Assembly (NCBI GenBank): GCA_029339505.1
Contig: JAQISU010000070.1
Span: 2,597,501-2,661,500, forward strand
Origin: Unio delphinus
Lineage: Eukaryota; Mollusca; Bivalvia; Unionida; Unionidae
DNA: 64,000 nt
Reading direction: 5' to 3'
How positions within the stretch are numbered: the stretch's first letter is position 1; every line of letters starts with the position of its first letter. Below are positions 59,002 through 64,000 of the stretch, one piece after another. A model generated the notes under the pieces. That model was not told the DNA's origin. It saw only the letters and a program-made list of their open reading frames with translations, and searched no databases. The position numbers and the translations under genes were made by a program.

Positions 59002-59673
59002 ATGTATAGAGATATGGATATAATTGATTTTTCGGCGACTAAAACAAGAGAACCAATTAAGCATCATGCAGCGCTACCAAACTCTATCCGGATAATTATA
59101 ATCGGGCCCTCTGGATCCGGTAAAACGCAATTGTTGCTCAATTTAATAATGAGATGGATGAAGTGGGATAAGTTGTATTTAATTGCCCCTAGCGTAGATG
59201 ATCAACGATGTTATGAAGTGTTAAAGGATTTTAACGAGAATGCATCAGAAATTAAGGGTGAGAACGCCATTGATTTTATAACCGATATCGATGAAGCACC
59301 GAGTATTGATGATATTGATGGAGATATTAACAATTTAGTCGTATACGACGATATAATGTTGGATAAACAAAAAAATCCTGCTAGGATCTTTTCCAGAGGC
59401 AGGCATAAAAACACTGACGTGATATATGTCACTCAACGCTACACTCAGGTTCCAAAAGTCATCAGAGATAACTGCAAGATTCTTGCTGTATTCAACGGAG
59501 TTGATACTCATACTCTTAGAAATATTTGGCAGACATGGTGCTCTGATATGGACTTCAATCAATTTCGAGATTTCTTTAGTCATGCTCAGTCGACTCCGCA
59601 CGGATTCGCAACAATAAATCTACATGATCCTCGGACACGATATCGTGTCGGACTGGATCAAATATTCGGTTGA
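59002..59673 (+). CDS. Genome-packaging ATPase (FtsK/HerA, A32-like)
   Basis: 223 codons, ATG at 59002. Walker A is IIIIGPSGSGKTQ (Lys41-Thr42), Walker B is NLVVYDDIM (Asp116-Asp117), and the sensor/arginine region is DVIYVTQRYTQVP (Gln145). The length is that of minimal viral packaging ATPases. It pumps the genome into preformed capsids of the double-jelly-roll lineage. The frame is intact; it is the last gene before the right TIR, 38 bp away. Confidence 0.94.
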   Translation: MYRDMDIIDFSATKTREPIKHHAALPNSIRIIIIGPSGSGKTQLLLNLIMRWMKWDKLYLIAPSVDDQRCYEVLKDFNENASEIKGENAIDFITDIDEAPSIDDIDGDINNLVVYDDIMLDKQKNPARIFSRGRHKNTDVIYVTQRYTQVPKVIRDNCKILAVFNGVDTHTLRNIWQTWCSDMDFNQFRDFFSHAQSTPHGFATINLHDPRTRYRVGLDQIFG

Positions 59674-59711
59674 AATCGTAAAAGAATTATTAACCCAGAA
59701 CTGAAAACTTT

Positions 59712-59940
59712 AGCAGCAGAGAGGGTGGATGACCACATCGTTGCGAGCAAAATTGATTCAAAAATCGTAAAATCTCCGTTTTTGCAAAAATGGAGACTTT
59801 TTTTGGGTTAAATGAAATTTCGTTGGAAGCCTTATATTTTGTTCGAAAACGTGGTCTGCAAGCCTTATTTTGCTCGAAAACGTTATCTGGAAGCCTTATT
59901 TTTGCTCGAAAAGGGTGGTCTGTTCCCCCTCTCTGCTGCT
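59712..59940 (-). repeat. Right terminal inverted repeat (229 bp)
   Basis: Inverted copy of 44019-44247. It ends CCCCCTCTCTGCTGCT and begins AGCAGCAGAGAGGGTGG, so the 14-bp terminal word also closes its inner side. It is followed by AAACA, the right copy of the target duplication. Confidence 0.95.
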
Positions 59941-59945
59941 AAACA

Positions 59946-60383
59946 CAACATTTGTTCTTTATGCTACGCTACACTTACCGATTCCAGTCCACCATACCTA
60001 TATGGCTTTGCCCATATGTACACACCAGCAAGATACTTACGCTCCTCTTCTGACAGTCGTATACATTGTTCCCACAATGAAAACGTGTCATATAGACAAC
60101 GTTCTTCTGCATGCCATGGCTCAGCAACCTGGAACTAATTGCCCATTGAAAGTAGACACAAAGACAGTCATCACTTTTAAGTTGCTCTTAAAACTCACTT
60201 TCTTCGACTGCAAAAACAAACCTTAAAGACCTAATAATGTTTCCAACCTTAAAAAGGTTTATCGATATTTATGTTTTCTAATTTTATGTATTTTTGTGTG
60301 TGTTGTTTTGTAGTCATATCATTATAGATTATGTAAAGCGCTATGAGCTTCTAAAGATTAGACACTATACAAAGTCATCGTTA

Positions 60384-60435
<52 letters not shown>
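59946..60435 (+). mobile_element. LINE 3' end with (ATT)n tail
   Basis: Degraded coding text of a LINE ORF2 C-terminus (SSDSRIHCS, then a HGSATWN..LPIESR block, then LKTHFLRL) is followed by a 3' UTR with AAAGCGCTATGAGCTTCTAA and an ATT microsatellite (60388-60435). Such a GCGCT block and ATT tail are typical of CR1/L2-type LINE ends. The Polinton lies directly at its 5' side, so the insertion probably hit the LINE or its border. Confidence 0.78.
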
Positions 60436-60438
<3 letters not shown>

Positions 60439-62390
60439 GCTGAGTGTTGTTGTCGTTGCAGCTATATTTTGGGTAAACTGGGTGTCATTTTCGAGTCATT
60501 TTATACGTTCTATAATAGGACATACATTATGTAGTTAAATCGTCTGCAATTCCATATAATTTTGTAAAACGACGGTAAAATATGTTTAAAAAACATTGTC
60601 TTGCAGTACTTGAGAATACATATGATAGTATGAATTTCACAAAATTTGTTTATCGCGTTATGTCATTAAACCGATCAGATGTCTGGTTCGTACTGCTATG
60701 TCGTGTATACCTCAATAACAGAGGATGTAGATTTATTACCCTTTGTTGCAATCAATATGTGTATCGCAAACTTGTTTTCTTTAACGTTTCATTCGATTAT
60801 CATTTTACAGTTTATGGCGAGTACAGCGGACTTAATTCTTAAACAACCCATTTAATCTCCTCCTGATACCCTAATAATATTTTATTAACCTGACTATTAG
60901 TCTTATTCATTCTTATGATATTGATTAGAAGTATTTTTTAATTAATATGTTAATGATTTTAAGGTTAATTCCTTTATGTGCCACATCCTGTTAATACTGA
61001 TATGACATATTTGATAATATTTTGATTTGATTATTTGCCTACACAGATATGACGGTTACATGGACAGGTAATTACTTCTATCAGAATTGGCATTAGCTGA
61101 AAACAGTCTCTAAAGAAGACTCATTGTTACATTCTCACAGAAGTAATGATAGCCACATAAACATCTGAAATATTTGTAGATGTGCAGCAGTGCCTATTGA
61201 CATGTGTAATACTCTGAGATATACTATATAACATAGACAATTCTATGCAATGACTATGTTTTGTTTAAAAATAGAGCCAGTATTTATAATGGTAGCTCTA
61301 GTTGCATCATTGGTTCTTACGATCCCTAGTTAAAAATGTTAATTATCAGTCCAGCGAATATTGATGACATTTTGGCCTTGAGCGGTGCGATTTTGTGTGT
61401 ATGTGATCGCAAATAACAGTTGGTAATGATACAAAATACTATTATTGTGACTCCGTATTGGCTTTTAATGAATTTCTATATTGTTGTAGAGCATATTATG
61501 TAAGTAGTATGCATTTTGAATACACAAGACCGTTTTTTTTTAAACATATGTTGTTGTAACCCAATGTAGTACATGTAACATAAAACTGCTGCATTGGTCT
61601 ACCAAATAAATATAATAAAAGTCGATATATACTTTCGCAATAAATGACGATGTAAAACAAAACAGATACGAAATTTTTATATATTTTTCTTAAAAAAAGT
61701 TGCACTAAAGTCATTTTTCAAATGGCTATGTAACTGTTTTAACATGAAAGGAACAATGCATTTATCAAGAGATATGGCTTCCTCTTGCATACAAGTTTAA
61801 ACGGAATAAAAGTGATGAAAAAGCTAGACAATTTCAAGAATAAATTGAAAGAAAATGAAAGTGTACATTGTTTTGGCATTTTACATAAAATATATACCGC
61901 AATGTTTCACAGAAAGATTCAGAATTGCTTTTTCATGTCAATGTATAAACATTGAGATACAAAATATTAGTCCTGACAGCAAATTAATTAAAACGCTTCA
62001 TTAAGACTGGAGAGAAAACGTACGTAGCTGACGTGGTTAAATGTACAAGTTTGTTTTGGGTTAAAATTACAAGGAAACTTGAGACCTCGTGGATTTTACA
62101 AGATCGGTCTACATTGATTCAACAATATAATATAAAAATTATGAAAAGCAAATTTAATTTATACAAGCATGTTAATACCGAAAGTGGCTGTATCAGACAG
62201 GGATAGCAAAATTTAACATAAATACGAAATCTTTCATAAGCTTGCGGATATTAAATAAACGTTGCAGACTTTGCAAATAAACGTATTAGCTTTTGATGGT
62301 CTTCATGCTGACATGCTGAAAACATCTAAAGACAGTCTAGTAGGCACAGATGTCAATCAGCCAGGCTTACCTGATTCTCTTAATGCTGGT

Positions 62391-62531
62391 ATAGTGTTAT
62401 CAATGACTGGCACAGTGCACTATTAAAGACGCCGTGTATAGTGTTGTCAATGACTGGCACAGTGCACAATTAAAGACGCCGTGTATAGTGTTGTCAATGA
62501 CTGGCACAGTGCACTATTAAAGACGCCGTTC
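62391..62531. repeat. 47-bp tandem repeat, 3 copies
   Basis: Units contain TATAGTGTTGTCAATGACTG and GCACAGTGCACTATTAAAGA then CGCCGTG. Confidence 0.95.
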
Positions 62532-62559
62532 TAGCAATCTGAAAGTCCAGTTCCTTAAA

Positions 62560-62865
62560 CAAACAAAGTCATATGGACAACGTTCTTTTGCATACCAGGG
62601 CCCAGCGATATGGAACGAATTGCCCATTGAAATTCGACACAGACACAGTGATCCTTTTTAAGAATGCTGTTAACACTCACCTTCGACTGCAGGAACAAAC
62701 TTAGATACCTAGTAATGTTTTGTTTCTTAAATGTTTTCAGCATTTCTTTTATTTTTTCCAATTTCATGCTTTTGTTTTTTGTTTTTCTGTAGTCATATCA
62801 TTTTAGATGTTGTAAGCGCTTAGCGCTTTTAAAGATTAGGGGCTATACAAAGTCCTCATTATTAT
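62560..62865 (+). mobile_element. Second LINE 3' end, same family as 59946-60435
   Basis: It shares the block for A-Y-Q-G-P-A-I-W-N-E-L-P-I-E (near 62590-62630) and the 3' UTR words GTAAGCGCTTAGCGCTTTTA and AAAGATTAGGGGCTATACAA with the other copy. It is 5'-truncated and frameshifted. Confidence 0.8.
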
Positions 62866-64000
62866 CATTCAACCGTGCAAATGATTGAAAAAATACAAAA
62901 ACAAAACAGAATTACTCTGAAATTAAGAATGGGTAACCGACCAGACGTAGTATTAATTACACAAGAAGGCGATACAAAAACAGTCGGATATGCCTCACAT
63001 CCAAGTATATGACAAAATGATACACACATATTTTCACCGTCATTTGTGTTCATAGACGTACACTTGGGTCAACATGATACGACATATACAATGCCTTAAA
63101 AGATTTTATATGGGACAGCCAGAAAAGACGTAGTTTGAAAAAGGAATAGAGCTTTACAACAAAATTGTTATGGATCAGATGGAAAGGAAACCATTCGATA
63201 AGTGTGGCTTTACTCTGACTAAAAATGCAACTGAAGTAAAAATGTTTAACAGCATCCTAAAGACTATGATATAGACGTCTTTTACTTCAAATGAAACAAG
63301 AAAGTTGATTCATGTTTTACCAAATTTAATTGAGAGATGTTATAACATTTATCATAGATCAACAAACATGACTACTTTTCATAAAAGCAGGGAAACATAA
63401 AGGTACGTTAGGGAGACACCTATATGGTTACATGGTTACTCGACAAGAGATAAGCTCACACATTTGGATAGCCTAAATTTACAATAGGTTAAACGTTTCG
63501 ATTTTAAGTGTAAAAAACAATGCGTCATTTCCAACTTTACCGAGTAATCAGGCATTTGCAAACAGTAAGTCATGAAAGGATATTATTTTAGAGATACACG
63601 ACAACAAGCTGATAACAGTGTAGTATAAATTCTAAATAAAGGACTCATAAACAGCCCGGTGATTGGAGACTAAACAATGCTATGACATTTAATCCTACCT
63701 GAATTTCTGACACACTGGCTCACAACTTTGTTAATCTCACTAACTTAAAATCCCCACCGTACTAATGTCTTAAACGGAAATGAAAATATGGTCTCCCTGC
63801 TCAGTGAATACCATCAAAGCATAGCGTCTCAGAAAATAATTGTAGATGGTATCGCTTGTCCCTTGATTTGATCAATGCATTTATATGTATCCACACATTA
63901 CAGCTGCATGAATTTATTAATAGTTATCATCAATGTATGCATTTATCAACTGTATTGATCAATGATTGGATGCATCAAAGCATTTAAATATGCAGTATTT

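Larger units (their letters stand above)
44019..59940. mobile_element. Polinton/Maverick virus-like DNA transposon
   Basis: The element is bounded by 229-bp inverted repeats starting AGCAGCAGAGAGGG and flanked by AAACA on both sides (44014-44018 and 59941-59945), a 5-bp duplication within the 5-6 bp expected for Mavericks. It encodes the whole core set of the family: protein-primed-type DNA polymerase B, RVE integrase, FtsK/HerA packaging ATPase, adenain-like protease, major capsid protein and minor structural proteins. Also present are a zinc ribbon with PLA2, an HNH endonuclease and a helicase fused to the polymerase. Structural genes point left; the replication gene and ATPase point right. 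Several genes carry in-frame stops, so this copy is probably no longer autonomous. The right flank carries LINE-derived sequence. Confidence 0.95.
59946..64000. other. Right flank, no gene recognised
   Basis: Beyond the two LINE 3' ends and a 47-bp triplicate I see only AT-rich DNA. 60440-62380 and 62870-64000 show no exon, RNA gene or array; the small open frames there have no domain-like features. Confidence 0.55.

Overview
The window is animal nuclear DNA. It is AT-rich and gene-poor, and its few genic exons are far apart with canonical GT/AG borders. It carries several families of non-LTR retrotransposon relics, a tRNA-derived SINE in three copies, a hAT-like element and an unusual number of minisatellite arrays. 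The host is a metazoan; a mollusc is my guess from the repeat style and is not proven.

Host gene (+ strand, about 5.9-35.1 kb): four exons with matching splice phases (5951-6129, 23187-23326, 27641-27872, 34976-35125) encode part of an extracellular protein. A cupredoxin/phytocyanin-like domain is split over exons 1-2 and appears to lack the copper cysteine. It is followed by EGF-like modules, the last one calcium-binding in type. Introns of 17 kb, 4.3 kb and 7.1 kb are filled with tandem arrays (unit sizes 21-53 bp), LINE and SINE copies and TA microsatellites. The exon 4/intron border has itself been amplified as a 48-bp repeat carrying extra splice donors. The first and last exons of the gene are not identified here.

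Polinton/Maverick element (44019-59940, 15.9 kb): it has 229-bp terminal inverted repeats and a 5-bp flanking duplication (AAACA). The left two thirds hold a leftward structural block: penton/fibre-type protein, two-helix membrane protein, repeat-rich fibre-like protein, adenain-like maturation protease, small hydrophobic core protein, double-jelly-roll major capsid protein, glycine-rich core protein and a coiled-coil scaffold-like protein. A control region with a 14-bp inverted repeat and iteron-like repeats follows. Next come an HNH endonuclease, a Cys-rich small protein, and a rightward replication gene encoding DNA polymerase B fused to an SF1 helicase and a C-terminal HNH module. The right end has an RVE integrase, a phospholipase A2 domain, a zinc ribbon and the packaging ATPase. 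The gene set is that of a virus-like transposon able to replicate itself, build a capsid and integrate.

The element is partly decayed. The polymerase N-terminal half, the fibre-like gene and the Cys-rich gene contain in-frame stops, while capsid, protease, ATPase, integrase and the helicase part remain open. The most intriguing site is a perfect T TTA AAA slippery heptamer, in the right phase, linking the zinc-ribbon frame to the PLA2 frame.

Right flank (59941-64000): LINE 3' ends with an ATT tail, a 47-bp triplicate and otherwise featureless AT-rich DNA.
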